NCBI GenBank assembly: GCA_036380735.1
Contig: DASVEE010000035.1
Location: 124,001-188,000 of the forward strand
DNA from: DASVEE01 sp036380735
GTDB lineage: Bacteria; Acidobacteriota; Thermoanaerobaculia; Gp7-AA8
Direction: 5' to 3'
Length of the DNA: 64,000 nt
The translations under genes and the position numbers were made by a program. The notes beneath the pieces are model-generated. The model did not search any database, had not been told where the DNA came from, and saw nothing but the letters and a program-made list of their open reading frames with translations. Position 1 is the first letter of the stretch. Every line of letters begins with the position of its first letter. This document shows, in pieces, positions 34,673 to 45,400 of the stretch.

Positions 34673-35359
34673 TTAGGAAAGACGGGTCTTGAGTGCAACG
34701 AACGCGAGGGAGATGGCCAGGAGGATGAGCGCCCACGTGGACAGCGAAGGAACATCACTGGCCGCCGCGGCGGCGACGGTGACGGAGCCGCTGACGAGCG
34801 TGAGCCGGCCGTTGGCCACGGTCTCGATCGTTCCCGGCGTCCCGCCTTCATCGGTGAGCTGCGTGAGCACCGGGTCGATCGTCAGCGCGATGACGGTGCC
34901 GGCCGGTGTGCCCGGCGCGATGTTCACCGTCAACTGCCCGATCTGGTTGCCCGGAAGCGCGGAGTTGGAGGTGAACGGGATGAGGTTCGTGGTCTCGTCG
35001 AACGTGGCGAGCAGGGAGATGGCACCCGGGCTGGCCGGGCTGTTCTCGAACGTGGGTGTCAGCGGCGCGGTGATGCCGGCGCGCGTGAACGAGATCGACT
35101 GCACGGCGGTGGTGGGAGCGTAGGTGACGCGGATGCTGAACGACTGGATGCGCGAGCCGGGCGGCTGGTCGATGCCGAGCGGCGTCAGCGCGGTGTCGCG
35201 GATGTAGACCGGCACGACGACGGCGCCCGCGCCGCTCACCGTACCGACGGTGATGACATCGCTGGGGAGAGGCTGGGCTGCCGCCGGGGTGGCGATGAAC
35301 GCCACCCCGACGACGACCGCGAGCAGAAGATTGCGAGTTGCTGCGCTGATTCGATTCAT
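34673..35359 (-). CDS. Secreted cohesin-like protein with IPTL/PEP-CTERM-like sorting tail
   Basis: 228 residues. Signal peptide (LLLAVVVGVAFIATPAAAQ). One cohesin-like domain (about 33-190: ITVGTVSGAGAVVVPVYIRD, FSIRVTYAPTTAVQSISFTR, ALTIDPVLTQLTDEGG, ETVANGRLTLVSG). The end is VPSLSTWALILLAISLAFVA followed by a short basic tail: a motif, one membrane segment and arginines/lysines, the design of IPTL-/PEP-CTERM sorting signals that hold a protein in the membrane until an exosortase-type enzyme cuts it. So this protein could be the surface anchor for the dockerin-bearing giant protein encoded 27 bp upstream. Confidence 0.78.
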   Translation of the reverse strand: MNRISAATRNLLLAVVVGVAFIATPAAAQPLPSDVITVGTVSGAGAVVVPVYIRDTALTPLGIDQPPGSRIQSFSIRVTYAPTTAVQSISFTRAGITAPLTPTFENSPASPGAISLLATFDETTNLIPFTSNSALPGNQIGQLTVNIAPGTPAGTVIALTIDPVLTQLTDEGGTPGTIETVANGRLTLVSGSVTVAAAAASDVPSLSTWALILLAISLAFVALKTRLS

Positions 35360-35386
35360 GCTCTATCCAACTTTCACTGCGTTCTA

Positions 35387-38300
35387 CTACTGGTTGTTGC
35401 GGACGCCGTCGCGCGGTGCGGCATCGGGCTGGCCGATGGCCGTGCCGTTGACGCGCAGCGTGCGATTGGCGACCGTCGCCTTCTGCGCGCCGTTGCTGCC
35501 GACGAGCATGGTGAGCGACGGATCGAGCGTGAGACCGACGGCGCCCGGCGCGGCGACTTCGAGCTCGGCGACGACCGCGGAGCGCGAGCTGCCGAGGACG
35601 AGCGGTGCCTGCTCGCTGAAGGCGACGAGGTACGACACGGTGTTGCCGGTCTGGCGGCTGATCTCGAACACGGGCTGAGCGGCCGTGGTGCGGCGAACGG
35701 CCGCATCGGTCGTCGCGCCGTTGAAGCGGACGTGGAGCGAGAGAGCCTGCGGCGTCGCCGAGCCGGCGTTCATCGTGACGATCACCGGCACGAACCAGCG
35801 GCCGTCGCGGCGAACCGCGTTGCCGAGGGTGAGGGCGCCGTTGAGCGGCTGAACGTTGGCTTCGGTCGCGACGCGGCCACCGCGCAGATGCGGAGCCGGT
35901 CCGCCGCCGAAGAGGTAGTTGACCGCGTAGAAGATGTCGGCCGGATCGACCACACCGTCGCCGTTCGCGTCACCGGAGGGCATGCCTGCCGCGCCGGCCG
36001 GAGCCGGACCGCCGGTGAAGAGGTACGCGACGAGGTAGAAGATGTCCGACGGATCGATCATCGAATCGCCGTTCGGGTCGAAGTTCTGCTGGAAGTAGGT
36101 GAAGCCGTTGGTGAGGGTGCCGGTGGTGGTGTTGGTGTTCGTCACGACGACGTTCACCGCGCCGGCCGCGTGAGCCGGCGTCCGGGCGGTGATCTGCGTG
36201 GCGTTGACGACGACGACGTTCGTCGCGGCCGTGCCGCCGAACGTCACGGTGGCGCCGGCGTTGAAGCCCGAGCCGGCGATCGTGACGTTCGTGCCGCCGA
36301 GCGAGGAACCGGTGTTCGGCGTGACGCTGGAGACGGTGACGGGCGCGTTCCCGACCGTGACGCTCTCGGAATCGGACGCCGAGCAGCCGGCCAGCGTCGT
36401 CACGGTGACGTCGAGCGTCAGCGTGCCGGCAGCGCCGGCGGTGAAGGTGATGTTGGCCGTGCCGGTGCCCGCGGTGATCGAGCCGTTGCCGATGGTCCAT
36501 TCGTACGTCGCGCCGGCGCCTGCATCAGGCACCGAGGCGAGGTTACCGGTGGACGCGGCGACGACGCTGCCGGGGGCGGTGATGGTGGCGCTGGGGTTCG
36601 GGTTGACCGTGACGGTGGTGGTGGCGGACGGCGCGCTCGGGCAGCCGCTCGCGGTGACGACGACGGTGTAGTCACCGGCGACGGTCGCGGTGTGCGTCTG
36701 GTTCGTGGCGCCGCCGATGGGGTTGCCGTTGAGGCGCCACTGGTTGCCCGTGGCGCTGCTCGACGTCAGCAGAACGCTGCCGCCGGCGCAGAAGGTCGTC
36801 GGACCGCCGGGGGTGATGGTCGGCGTGGCCGGCGTCGGGTTGACCGTGACGCTCGTGGCGCTCGACGGAGCGCTGGTGCAGCCGCTCGCCGTGACCGCGA
36901 CGGTGTAGTTGCCCGTGGCGGTGGCGCTGTACGTCTGGTTGGTCGCTCCGCCGATCGGGTTACCGTTGAGGAACCACTGGTTGCCCGTGGCGCTGCTCGA
37001 CGTCAGCAGGACGCTGCCGCCGGTGCAGAACGTGGTCGGACCGCCAGGCGTGATGGTCGGCGTGGCCGGGATCGGATTGACCGTGACGCTCGTGGCGGCC
37101 GACGGTGCGCTGGCGCAGCCGGAGGCGGTCACGACGACGGTGTAGTTACCGGTCGCGGTGGCGCTGTACGTCGCGTTGGTGGCGCCGCCGATGGGGTTGC
37201 CGTCGAGGAACCACTGGTTGCCGGACGCGCTGCTCGACGTCAGCAGGACGCTGCCGCCGGCGCAGAAGGTGGTCGGACCTCCCGGGGTGATGGTCGGCGT
37301 GGCCGGGATCGGGTTCACCGTGACGCTCGTGGCGGCCGACGGTGCGCTGGCGCAGCCGGAGGCGGTCACGACGACGGTGTAGTTGCCGGTCGCGGTGGCG
37401 CTGTACGTCTGGTTGGTCTCGCCGCCGATGGGGTTGCCGTTGAGGAACCACTGGTTGCCCGTGGCGCTGCTGGAGGTCAGCAGGACGCTGCCGCCGGTGC
37501 AGAACGTGGTCGGGCCGCCGGGGGTGATGGTCGGCGTGGCCGGAGCGGGGTTGACCGTGACGGACGTGGCGGAGGATGGCGCGCTGGCGCAGCCGCTCGT
37601 CGTCACGACGACGGTGTAGGCACCGGAGGCGGTGGCGCTGTAGGTCTGGTTGGTCTCGCCGCCGATGGGGTTGCCGTCGAGGTACCACTGGTTGCCCGTG
37701 GCGCTGCTCGACGTCAGCAGGACGCTGCCGCCGGCGCAGAAGGTCGTCGGACCTCCCGGGGTGATCGTCGGCGTGGCCGGGATCGGGTTGACCGTGACGT
37801 TGGTCGCGGCGGACGGTGCGCTGGCGCAGCCCGACGTCGTGACGACGACGGTATAGGCGCCGGCGGCGGTGGCGCTGTACGTCTGGTTGGTCTCGCCGCC
37901 GATGGGGTTGCCGTCGAGGTACCACTGGTTGCCCGTGGCGCTGCTCGAGGTCAGCAGGACGCTGCCGCCGGTACAGAACGTCGTCGGGCCGCCGGGGGTG
38001 ATCGTCGGCGTGGCCGGCGTCGGATTGACCGTGACGTTCGTGGCCGTGGACTGCGCGCTTTCGCAGCCGTTCTCGGAGAACGTCACCGTGTAGGCGCCGG
38101 CAGCGGTGGCGCTGTAGGTCTGGTTGGTCTCGCCGCCGATGGGGTTGCCGTCGAGGTACCACTGGTTACCGGTGGCGCTGCTCGAGGTCAGCAGGACGCT
38201 GCCGCCGGCGCAGAAAGTCGTCGGACCGCCCGGCGTGATCGTCGGAGTCGTGGGGAGGGAGATCGGGACATTGACGCTGCCCGACACCTGGCAGAAGTTG

Positions 38301-41300
38301 GCCGCCGTCATGTCGAGCGTCAGCTGCACGTTACCGGCGGCGCCGGCGGTGTAGGAGACGCTCTGGGACGTCGTGCTGCCCTGGATGCTGCCGTTGGTGA
38401 TGGACCAGGAGTACGCAGTCGCGCCGGCCGGGCCGCTGGCGGTGTTGCCCACCGAGTTGGGGCAGACGTACGCGGTGCCCGGCGTGATCGTCGCGGTCGT
38501 GGTGCTGCAGTCGGACGCCTCGTAGCAGATCGTCACGTCGTGCAGGGCTGGCGTGACCAGGCCGTCGGTGGTCGTGAGATACGCTTTGTACTGCAGGTAG
38601 CGGAAGCCGTAGAACTGCGACAGCGAGGCGCCGGACGTCGTGAAGAACGTCCCCGCGGTGCCGTCGGGGCCGACGAAGTCGAACGGACCTTCGATGGAGT
38701 TGCTGCCGGCCGCCTGGAATCGGATCGCCGTGTTCGAAGGCGTCGTGGCGGTCCACGACAGCGTCGTCCAGATCGGCGTCAGGCCGGTGGCGGGGTTGAT
38801 GTCCTTGATGCCGGAGACCAGATTGCCGGCGGCGGCGTAGCCGAGATCGATGTAGGTGATGAAGCCGTGATCGTTGTTGGCGTTACCGGACGCACCGGCC
38901 CAGGTGACGCCGGCATTGGACGAAGAGGTGCGGCGTCCGCCCGCATACGGGTTCTGCTGCGCAACCGGGAAGCTCACTCCTCCGACGCTGACGGTGCCGA
39001 AGTATCCCGGCGCCGGAGCACCGGCCGGGACTGGCGATGCCGGACGCCAGACCACGGCGTACTGCGTGCCGGCGGTGAGGGTCATCGGGGTGGCGAAGTT
39101 CGCGGTGAACCAGCCGCCGGCGCCGTCGCAGAAGCCGGGGATCGTGGCCACGGCGAGATCAGGTCCGGTCGGCAGGTTGCCGGCAGCGGCTCGGATCGAG
39201 ACGGTGAGATCCGGCATCGTCACCGCGCCGCAGTTGAGGCTGAAGAGGTTCAGGTCGACGCGCACGAGCGGACCTGTGATGGCGGCGGTGAACGTCTGGC
39301 CCAGCCACGTGGTGGTGTTGTTTGCGCCCTGTGAGCCGAGGGTCTGGTTTTGCTGGTCGACGATCAGCGGGTGCGCCAGCAGGACGTCGCCCGGCGTGGT
39401 GGTCAGGTCGGCATTCGTCGTCACGCCGGCCTGGAAATCGGTCTGCGTCGTATCGACGAGGCAGGCGCTGGTCGCCATCGCGTCGAGCGCAAAGTCCTGC
39501 GTCGTGGTGCCGCCGTCGGTGACGATGATGCTCGTCGCCGACTCGCTGATGTAGCCCGGCGCAGAGACCGAGATCTCCGGGTAGGTGCCGGCGGGGAGGC
39601 TGGAGAAGGTGTAGACGCCGGAGGCGTTCGTGGTCGCGGTGCGCGAGCCGAGGCTCACCGTGGCACCGGCGATCGGAGTGCCGCCAGCCGTGGCCGTGAC
39701 GGTGCCCTGGAGCGTACCGCCCGCACCGACCGGGGTGCAGCCCGGGAACGGTCCGAACGAGCCGACGCGCGTCTGCCAGTCATGGCCGTCGACGGCGTAA
39801 TACTGGGAGGTGAACCAGAACGTACAGCCGTCGGGATCGAGCGACATCGCCGCGTAGTCACCCCAGCGGCCGGTGCCGATCTGTGCGCCGGTGCCCTGCA
39901 ACATCATCTGTTCCGTCTGGCTCATGGTGTTGACGGGGTCGGTGGCCAGACGGCCGGCGTACTGGATGGCCGGCTTCGTCGTGGCGTTCGAGGTGCTGTA
40001 GCCGAGGGCCATGTTGCCGGCGCGATCGACGGCGAGGCTGGGCACGAAGCGGTGCATGACGTTCGCACCATCCGGATCCCACGTCGCTGCTTGCGGGATC
40101 GCCGGATTCACCGTGCCTCCGGTGACGTCCACCTGATACCAGCGCGGCGCGGCGAAGCCGGTCGTGTTCTGGCGTCGGACGGTGTGGGTGTTCCACAGCG
40201 ACTCGGCGCCGCCGATGTTCGTGTACTGGTTCTGCATCATCGCCCGGATCTGTACGGCGTCGAGCGTGTTGCCGCTACCGAGCTGCGGGACTCCGGCCAC
40301 CGCGGCGTTGGGCCAGCTCGTGGTGGCGAGGGGCACATCCGGTCCGGTGAAGGTCGAGAGGGAGATGCGCTCCCAGTCGACGTGAAACTTATAGACGCTG
40401 AGGGCGTTGAGGAAGCTGGAGGTGGAAACGAAGTAGTTCGGCGTGCCGGCTGGCGGGGTGCCGGTCTGCAGGCGCGCGTTAGCCGGAAGAATGGTGGCGT
40501 CGCCGGACGTCACACTGAAGGTGACGACCTGTGCATTGGGGTGGCCGGCGTACATCTGGTGCTTGTTGAAGGCGAAGACGCGCGCCTCCTGGAACGGCGC
40601 ACCAAAGGGGTAGCCGAACATGTTGACGGACATGTAGATGCCGTCCGGCCACACGCCGAGCTTCGGGTAATCGCCCAGGCCACCCGTCGTGTTGAGCGAA
40701 TAGAAGTGCCAGCCGCCATTGACCGGGTCGCCGGTCATCGACACTGCGGTGCACTGGAAGTTGCCCGGAGGATTGATGACGTTCCCGCCCCCGTCGAGCT
40801 GGAAGGCGAAGTCAGAGATGACCCAGCGGTCCTCGAACGTGTCATAGAGGATGACCGGGTCACCGAAGTTGTCGGTGTCGCAGAGGTTGCCGAAGTTCCC
40901 CTGGCTCATGAAGTCGTTCAGGGTGAACGCGGCGAGTTGGTTGCCGTCCTTCTGGTAGATGGCGACGGCGGAGTTGACCGACTGGATGTAGTGGTTGGGG
41001 CCGACGTCACCCACGGTGTCGGGGGGATGGCCGCTGCCCCAGGTGTTCCAGTCGAGGCCGATGAAGTTGGCGAGCGGCGCAGGCGCGGGTGCGTTGCGGG
41101 TCGGGACGGAGGGACGGAGGATGTCAGGGGTGGTGCTGCGCTCCCCGACCGTGGCCGGATCGAACTCCAGCTCGCGCTCGATGCGCTCGCGCCGCTTCAC
41201 CGGGGTGCGGCGCATCTTGCGAACGTCGAACCTGCGGCTCGACGCGTGGGTCATCTGCAACTCGAGGGGCTTGCCGAACGGAATCGGCTTCGGCTTGTCG

Positions 41301-41575
41301 ACGACTCTGTCGTTGTTGCCGAACTCGTCGTCCTTGTCGCGGTCCGAGTCCTTGCGCTCCACTTCGATGCGCGGCGCGCGGCGCGCGGGGCCCTCCTCCT
41401 TCTCCTGAAGGGCCGGTTCCACCCTGGCCGCTGTTTTGGCAGGTTTGGCTTTTTTCGCTTTCGACGTTACCGCCGGTTTCGACGACTTCTTCTTTCGGCT
41501 CTTCCCTTCCTCGGCGGAGCCGAAGGTCGGGACGAGCGTGAGCAGGACGAGCAGCGCGGTGAGTACACGTCTCAT
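35387..41575 (-). CDS. Giant secreted protein: propeller-like, seven Ig-like repeats, IPT/TIG, dockerin and cohesin-like domain
   Basis: 2062 residues. Signal peptide MRRVLTALLVLLTLVPTFGS, then a basic Lys/Ser-rich stretch. Residues about 165-635: beta-propeller-like region (SGHPPDTVGDVGPNHYIQSV, MSLDPDGCTFWFTSQYYAVD). About 640-720: carboxypeptidase-regulatory-like unit (GGTPIAGATVSLGSRT). A beta region (720-1000). Seven nearly identical Ig-like repeats of about 79 residues (about 1107-1658) starting TPTITPGGPTTFC. An IPT/TIG domain (about 1742-1828, TPNTGSSLGGTNVTIAGSGF). A two-part dockerin (about 1830-1900: DPNGDSMIDPSDIFYLVAYL and DANGDGVVDPADIFYAVNYL). Then a final cohesin-like domain (GLTLDPSLTMLVGSNG). 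The dockerin should bind calcium and a cohesin; likely partners are encoded right downstream. No catalytic domain is certain. Confidence 0.85.
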   Translation of the reverse strand: MRRVLTALLVLLTLVPTFGSAEEGKSRKKKSSKPAVTSKAKKAKPAKTAARVEPALQEKEEGPARRAPRIEVERKDSDRDKDDEFGNNDRVVDKPKPIPFGKPLELQMTHASSRRFDVRKMRRTPVKRRERIERELEFDPATVGERSTTPDILRPSVPTRNAPAPAPLANFIGLDWNTWGSGHPPDTVGDVGPNHYIQSVNSAVAIYQKDGNQLAAFTLNDFMSQGNFGNLCDTDNFGDPVILYDTFEDRWVISDFAFQLDGGGNVINPPGNFQCTAVSMTGDPVNGGWHFYSLNTTGGLGDYPKLGVWPDGIYMSVNMFGYPFGAPFQEARVFAFNKHQMYAGHPNAQVVTFSVTSGDATILPANARLQTGTPPAGTPNYFVSTSSFLNALSVYKFHVDWERISLSTFTGPDVPLATTSWPNAAVAGVPQLGSGNTLDAVQIRAMMQNQYTNIGGAESLWNTHTVRRQNTTGFAAPRWYQVDVTGGTVNPAIPQAATWDPDGANVMHRFVPSLAVDRAGNMALGYSTSNATTKPAIQYAGRLATDPVNTMSQTEQMMLQGTGAQIGTGRWGDYAAMSLDPDGCTFWFTSQYYAVDGHDWQTRVGSFGPFPGCTPVGAGGTLQGTVTATAGGTPIAGATVSLGSRTATTNASGVYTFSSLPAGTYPEISVSAPGYISESATSIIVTDGGTTTQDFALDAMATSACLVDTTQTDFQAGVTTNADLTTTPGDVLLAHPLIVDQQNQTLGSQGANNTTTWLGQTFTAAITGPLVRVDLNLFSLNCGAVTMPDLTVSIRAAAGNLPTGPDLAVATIPGFCDGAGGWFTANFATPMTLTAGTQYAVVWRPASPVPAGAPAPGYFGTVSVGGVSFPVAQQNPYAGGRRTSSSNAGVTWAGASGNANNDHGFITYIDLGYAAAGNLVSGIKDINPATGLTPIWTTLSWTATTPSNTAIRFQAAGSNSIEGPFDFVGPDGTAGTFFTTSGASLSQFYGFRYLQYKAYLTTTDGLVTPALHDVTICYEASDCSTTTATITPGTAYVCPNSVGNTASGPAGATAYSWSITNGSIQGSTTSQSVSYTAGAAGNVQLTLDMTAANFCQVSGSVNVPISLPTTPTITPGGPTTFCAGGSVLLTSSSATGNQWYLDGNPIGGETNQTYSATAAGAYTVTFSENGCESAQSTATNVTVNPTPATPTITPGGPTTFCTGGSVLLTSSSATGNQWYLDGNPIGGETNQTYSATAAGAYTVVVTTSGCASAPSAATNVTVNPIPATPTITPGGPTTFCAGGSVLLTSSSATGNQWYLDGNPIGGETNQTYSATASGAYTVVVTTSGCASAPSSATSVTVNPAPATPTITPGGPTTFCTGGSVLLTSSSATGNQWFLNGNPIGGETNQTYSATATGNYTVVVTASGCASAPSAATSVTVNPIPATPTITPGGPTTFCAGGSVLLTSSSASGNQWFLDGNPIGGATNATYSATATGNYTVVVTASGCASAPSAATSVTVNPIPATPTITPGGPTTFCTGGSVLLTSSSATGNQWFLNGNPIGGATNQTYSATATGNYTVAVTASGCTSAPSSATSVTVNPTPATPTITPGGPTTFCAGGSVLLTSSSATGNQWRLNGNPIGGATNQTHTATVAGDYTVVVTASGCPSAPSATTTVTVNPNPSATITAPGSVVAASTGNLASVPDAGAGATYEWTIGNGSITAGTGTANITFTAGAAGTLTLDVTVTTLAGCSASDSESVTVGNAPVTVSSVTPNTGSSLGGTNVTIAGSGFNAGATVTFGGTAATNVVVVNATQITARTPAHAAGAVNVVVTNTNTTTGTLTNGFTYFQQNFDPNGDSMIDPSDIFYLVAYLFTGGPAPAGAAGMPSGDANGDGVVDPADIFYAVNYLFGGGPAPHLRGGRVATEANVQPLNGALTLGNAVRRDGRWFVPVIVTMNAGSATPQALSLHVRFNGATTDAAVRRTTAAQPVFEISRQTGNTVSYLVAFSEQAPLVLGSSRSAVVAELEVAAPGAVGLTLDPSLTMLVGSNGAQKATVANRTLRVNGTAIGQPDAAPRDGVRNNQ
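36600..38256 (-). repeat. Seven ~236-bp in-frame repeats coding Ig-like domains
   Basis: Seven copies of about 78-79 codons, close to identical, each with TPTITPGGPTTFC, VLLTSSSATGNQW, GNPIGG and SATxxGxYTV. The residue after the Cys alternates strictly Ala, Thr, Ala, Thr, Ala, Thr, Ala along the protein, so growth probably went by two-repeat blocks. Confidence 0.9.
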
Positions 41576-42101
41576 GTGGTTTCCTCTGCCTACGGATGAA
41601 TGTGGAGCCGGACCGCCTGGGACGTGGGCGTCGCAGGGTGCACTTCGGGCGTCGGCGAGAAAGGCGGTCGAGTGGATCGGCCGTCAGGGCTCGACGACAC
41701 CAGTCGGTGGCTGGTGTGCGGTCGGGGCATGATGGGGGAAGGACGATCCGCATCATCCGCGCAAGCGCTTCTGCCCGGTATCCGAGTTCGGATGGTTTTG
41801 GTGGGGGTGAATTACTAGTTGCGGGTAGGTGGATTACCGACGACGCGAGGAGGGCGACGCGCCTGGTAGGGCGGAACCTATAGGCGCCGAGGGCGCGAAT
41901 GCCATTAATAGAACGGACGGCGCGAAATGAGCGTGAGCGGCGTCACGTCAGGAATGTCGGCATACAGTCCGGTGTCCGGGGCCAGCGGACCTAGACGGCC
42001 GGAGGCTGGGCAGGTCACGTGTTCTCCGGATGAGCGAAGAGCGAAGCTGCGCCTGACCCGGCGCAGTGTATTCCACGTATGTTCAAGCCGCCGTTGAATC
42101 T
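41576..42101. other. Intergenic region without a recognised gene (526 bp)
   Basis: Upstream region of the giant cohesin/dockerin gene and downstream of the small lipoprotein gene, both on the minus strand. It must hold the promoter of the operon. Base composition is lower in GC around 41760-41900 than in the genes. I looked for a cyclic di-GMP riboswitch, other known riboswitch cores and clear -35/-10 pairs and found none I would defend. Confidence 0.5.
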
Positions 42102-42455
42102 TCAATAGTGCTCTGTGAGTGAGAAGACGATGCGTTGCTCCTTTGGTTCCCACAACGCTTGGAACACAAACTTGCCACGGGCGTCATACATATTTGCGTA
42201 AACCAAACTGCTCGTCGCGCGAGGCTTCCCATCATTGAGCCAAAAGGCGCTGAAGATTCGCTCCGCATCCACTTTCGTTGGAGTACCGCTCTTTGACTTT
42301 GCTCGCAGATAGATATCGTCAAATTCAAATGTGTACCGACTGCCGAATTCCGAAACAAGCTGCTGTTTCCGCGCCTCATCCTCCGATGTCGGACCCGCGC
42401 CCGCGCAGGCCGACATCAACGACACCATGATGACGATCGCGATGCTGCTTCTCAT
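42102..42455 (-). CDS. Small lipoprotein directly behind the RHS gene
   Basis: 117 residues. Lipoprotein signal MRSSIAIVIMVSLMSAC with acceptor Cys in LMSAC-AGAG. The mature part (RKQQLVSEFGSRYTFEFDDI, DAERIFSAFWLNDGKPRATS, FVFQALWEPKEQRIVFSLTE) is acidic/aromatic and about 95 residues long; no family recognised. The start codon lies 4 bp after the RHS stop, so it is co-translated with it. Genes in this place behind polymorphic RHS toxins often encode immunity proteins; the lipoprotein signal would place it in the periplasm or outer membrane. That role is inferred from position alone. Its base composition is lower in GC than the neighbours, as is common for such cassettes. Confidence 0.7.
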   Translation of the reverse strand: MRSSIAIVIMVSLMSACAGAGPTSEDEARKQQLVSEFGSRYTFEFDDIYLRAKSKSGTPTKVDAERIFSAFWLNDGKPRATSSLVYANMYDARGKFVFQALWEPKEQRIVFSLTEHY

Positions 42456-42459
42456 GGGT

Positions 42460-45400
42460 TTAGCGTCCAGATCCGCAGCAGTTCTCTGCGCAGCATTCTT
42501 CGCAGGATCGACACGCGCCTGAGCGAACGGAAGACAGGCAACGGAACCCGCGTTCGTTGTGTCCGAAGTCTCCAGGTTGGAATGCCCATTGTGTTGCTCC
42601 GCTGAGACGGTTGAAGATATTCGGAATATCCCAGCGCACGAGTCCCTGCGCTTCATTGACCGCTCCTGCCATGCGGGCCAGCGGCCTACCCCAAACGTCC
42701 GCAGTCTCACAACTGATTGTGCAATGCCGCATCGCGGAGTTTGGCTCTCCCGGGAAACGTCGATGACCGTCACCACGCCGCTGCTGCAGGTCATCGCGGA
42801 AACGATCAGCCCAATGCGAAAGCACGTCGCCTGTTGGGCCAATTGATCGCATGGCCGGGTCAAAACCGGCAGCGAGCCCGAGTCGGTCTGCGCGCGTCGT
42901 TGGGCGGCCCTTCACGTATGCATGAAGATTGGGTCCGTCCCACTGCCCCAGCGGATCCGCCTGCGTATACCGTCCCCACCCGGTCCGGTACCAGCGGAAG
43001 ATGTTGTACACCTGCTCCGTGCCGTCCGTGTCGGTGACCTGTTCCTGCCCCGGCAGGCGGAGGCGCTGATCGATATCGTTGCCCGCTCGGTACGCGTACA
43101 CGCGGCCGAAGGGCTCGTACTCGGCCCGCCACGCGACGCTGTTGCCGATCATCTGCAGCAGCGGTGTGCCGAGGTGGTCGGTGAAGGTGTAGCGGTAGTT
43201 CGTCGTGTCTCCGTCCAGGATCATGCCGGTCTGGCTCGGTGACAGGGCGTAGTCGTCGGAAGAGAGCTGGCCCACGGGCAGGCTCCCCAGCCAGACCAGG
43301 TCGGTCGTCGAATCCCTGATCGCCGACCGTGTATAGCCCAGCAACTGCAATTCCGGCGTGTAGAACGAGTCTTGCGAGTAGGGCGACGACGTTTCCCACG
43401 GACTGAGATATTCGGAGCGGCGCACGCCGCGTCCGTCATAAACGTAGTGCGCCGCGTCGAACGAGACGAGGTTGCGGGCGCTGATGTTCGCCTGCTCGTT
43501 GCCGGCGCTGTCGTAGCTGACCGAGGCGCTGTTGACCGTCGACAGTTTGGACGTCGTGCCGGAGTACGTGAACGTCACGTTGCGTGAGCTGCCCAGCGAC
43601 AGGGAGGTCATGTTGCCCGCCACGTCGTAGGCGTAGGTGCCGCTGCCCCACAGCGCCGTCCCCGTGTCTGCGGTGACGAGCCGGTTCAGGTCGTCGTAGG
43701 TGAAGTCGCGGTCGTAGTTCGCGTTCAGGTCGTCGTCGATCGCCGTGATGTTGCCCGCGCCGTCATAGGTGTAGTCGTAGTCGGCGATGGTGGTGGAGGA
43801 CAGCACCAGCTTGTTCTCCGTCGGGCGGTAGCGCGAGTCGTACGTCACGGTCTTGACCGCGCCGTTGCCATACTCGAGCTGCTCGAGCGGTCCGAAGGGG
43901 AGGTATTCGACGTTCTCGAACAGCGTCGCGCCGCTCCACTCCGCACTCACCGGCCGATCGGCGTAGTCGAAGATGTACTCGGCGATGCCTTGCGTCGTCC
44001 GGTTGCCATTCGCATCGTAGGTGTAGGCGCCGGACGTCGAGTCTTCGCGCAGCAGGCCGCGCCGCTCGTACTTGTACGTCGTCGTCGCGTACGGGTCCGT
44101 CATCGAGGAAAGCCGCCCGATCCCGTAGTCCCCCGCCGTCGCGTCGTCGTACGTCCAGGTGACATCCTCGGTCGGCAGGCTCGTGCGGCTGGACGACGCC
44201 GTGAGCACGCGATTCAGCAGGTCGAACGTGCGCGTGGTCGTCGCGCTGTTCGCGTCCGTCGTCGACGTGTTGTTGCCGGACGCGTCGTACGTGTACGACG
44301 TCGTGCCGGTCACGGGACTCGTCTGCGTCTGCATGCGGCCGAAGTCGTCGTACGCATAAGTCGTCACGCTCGACTTCGGGTCGGTGACGGAGACGAGGTT
44401 GTCCGCGTCATCGTACGCGTACTGCGTCACGATGTCCGAGCCGGAGATGATCGTGCGCTTCTGGGTCACCGACGTCAGGCGATTGCGAAAATCGTACGCG
44501 TTCAGCGTGTTCGCCGAGGAGTGGCGCTCGTCGCGCACGCCCGTCAGGTTGCCGCGCGAGTCATATGTGTAGGCGACGAACGTCGAGTCGGGATGCGTGT
44601 TCGTGCTGAGGCGCCCCGAGGTGTCGTAGGCGAAGGTCTCGCTGCGACGCGTGGTCCACGTGGTGCACGGGTTCGCCGGCGTCGTGCACTCCTGCGCCGC
44701 TTCCGACGTCTTGAGGCCGATGGTGTTGAGCGTGAACAGCATCCGGTCGCGCTCGTTGCCGCCCGATTCCGCGCGAATGGTGGACAGGCCGCGATTGGTG
44801 CCGTCCTCGTAGGTGTACCGCACGATGTTGCCGCGCGGCAGCGTCGTGGAGACGAGCCGGTCGCGCGAGTCGTAAACATGCGTCGTGACGTAGTCCGCCG
44901 GCTCGTTCGGATCGGACGGCTGCTCCGAGCGGACCGTCAGCGTCCGGCCGCGGGCGTCGAGCGTGCGCGTCGTCTCGACGCCGTTCGGGTCGATGGTGCT
45001 GCGCGCCGTGCCGTAGATGTCGTAGTTGTCGAACGTCGTCGTCAGCGACGCGCTGGTCGTCGAGTAGGCGCTCGTCTGGTACAGCCGTCCACGACGGTTC
45101 AGGTTCGTGTCGCTGTCGGAGTAGTACGAGTACGTCGTCTTCTGATTCGTACGCGGTCCGCCGTTCTCCGTCACCCGGTGGCGCGCGTCGAACGTCGTCG
45201 TGTGAACGTACGAGGTAGGACTGGAGTCGGTGGAGCGGAGGTAGCCGGCCTGGGTGGTCGTGAGCAGCGTCTCGCCCGTGTTCCAGGCGTACGTCGTCGT
45301 CCTCGATTGTGCCGACTTGGCGACGCTTGCTTCGGTCACCGACGTGACGAACGACGGCCAGTTCGTCTGGCCGTAGGCGTAGGTCGTCGTGTGCTGCTCG

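Noticed and set aside
39350..41599. 749-codon frame opposite the giant cohesin/dockerin gene (and a 1200-codon one at 35732-39334)
   Set aside because: Antisense shadows of repeated Thr/Ala/Gly-rich coding sequence.
41576..42101. Riboswitch (for example cyclic di-GMP class) in the leader of the giant gene
   Set aside because: No match to a conserved core that I could align by eye; left as unassigned.
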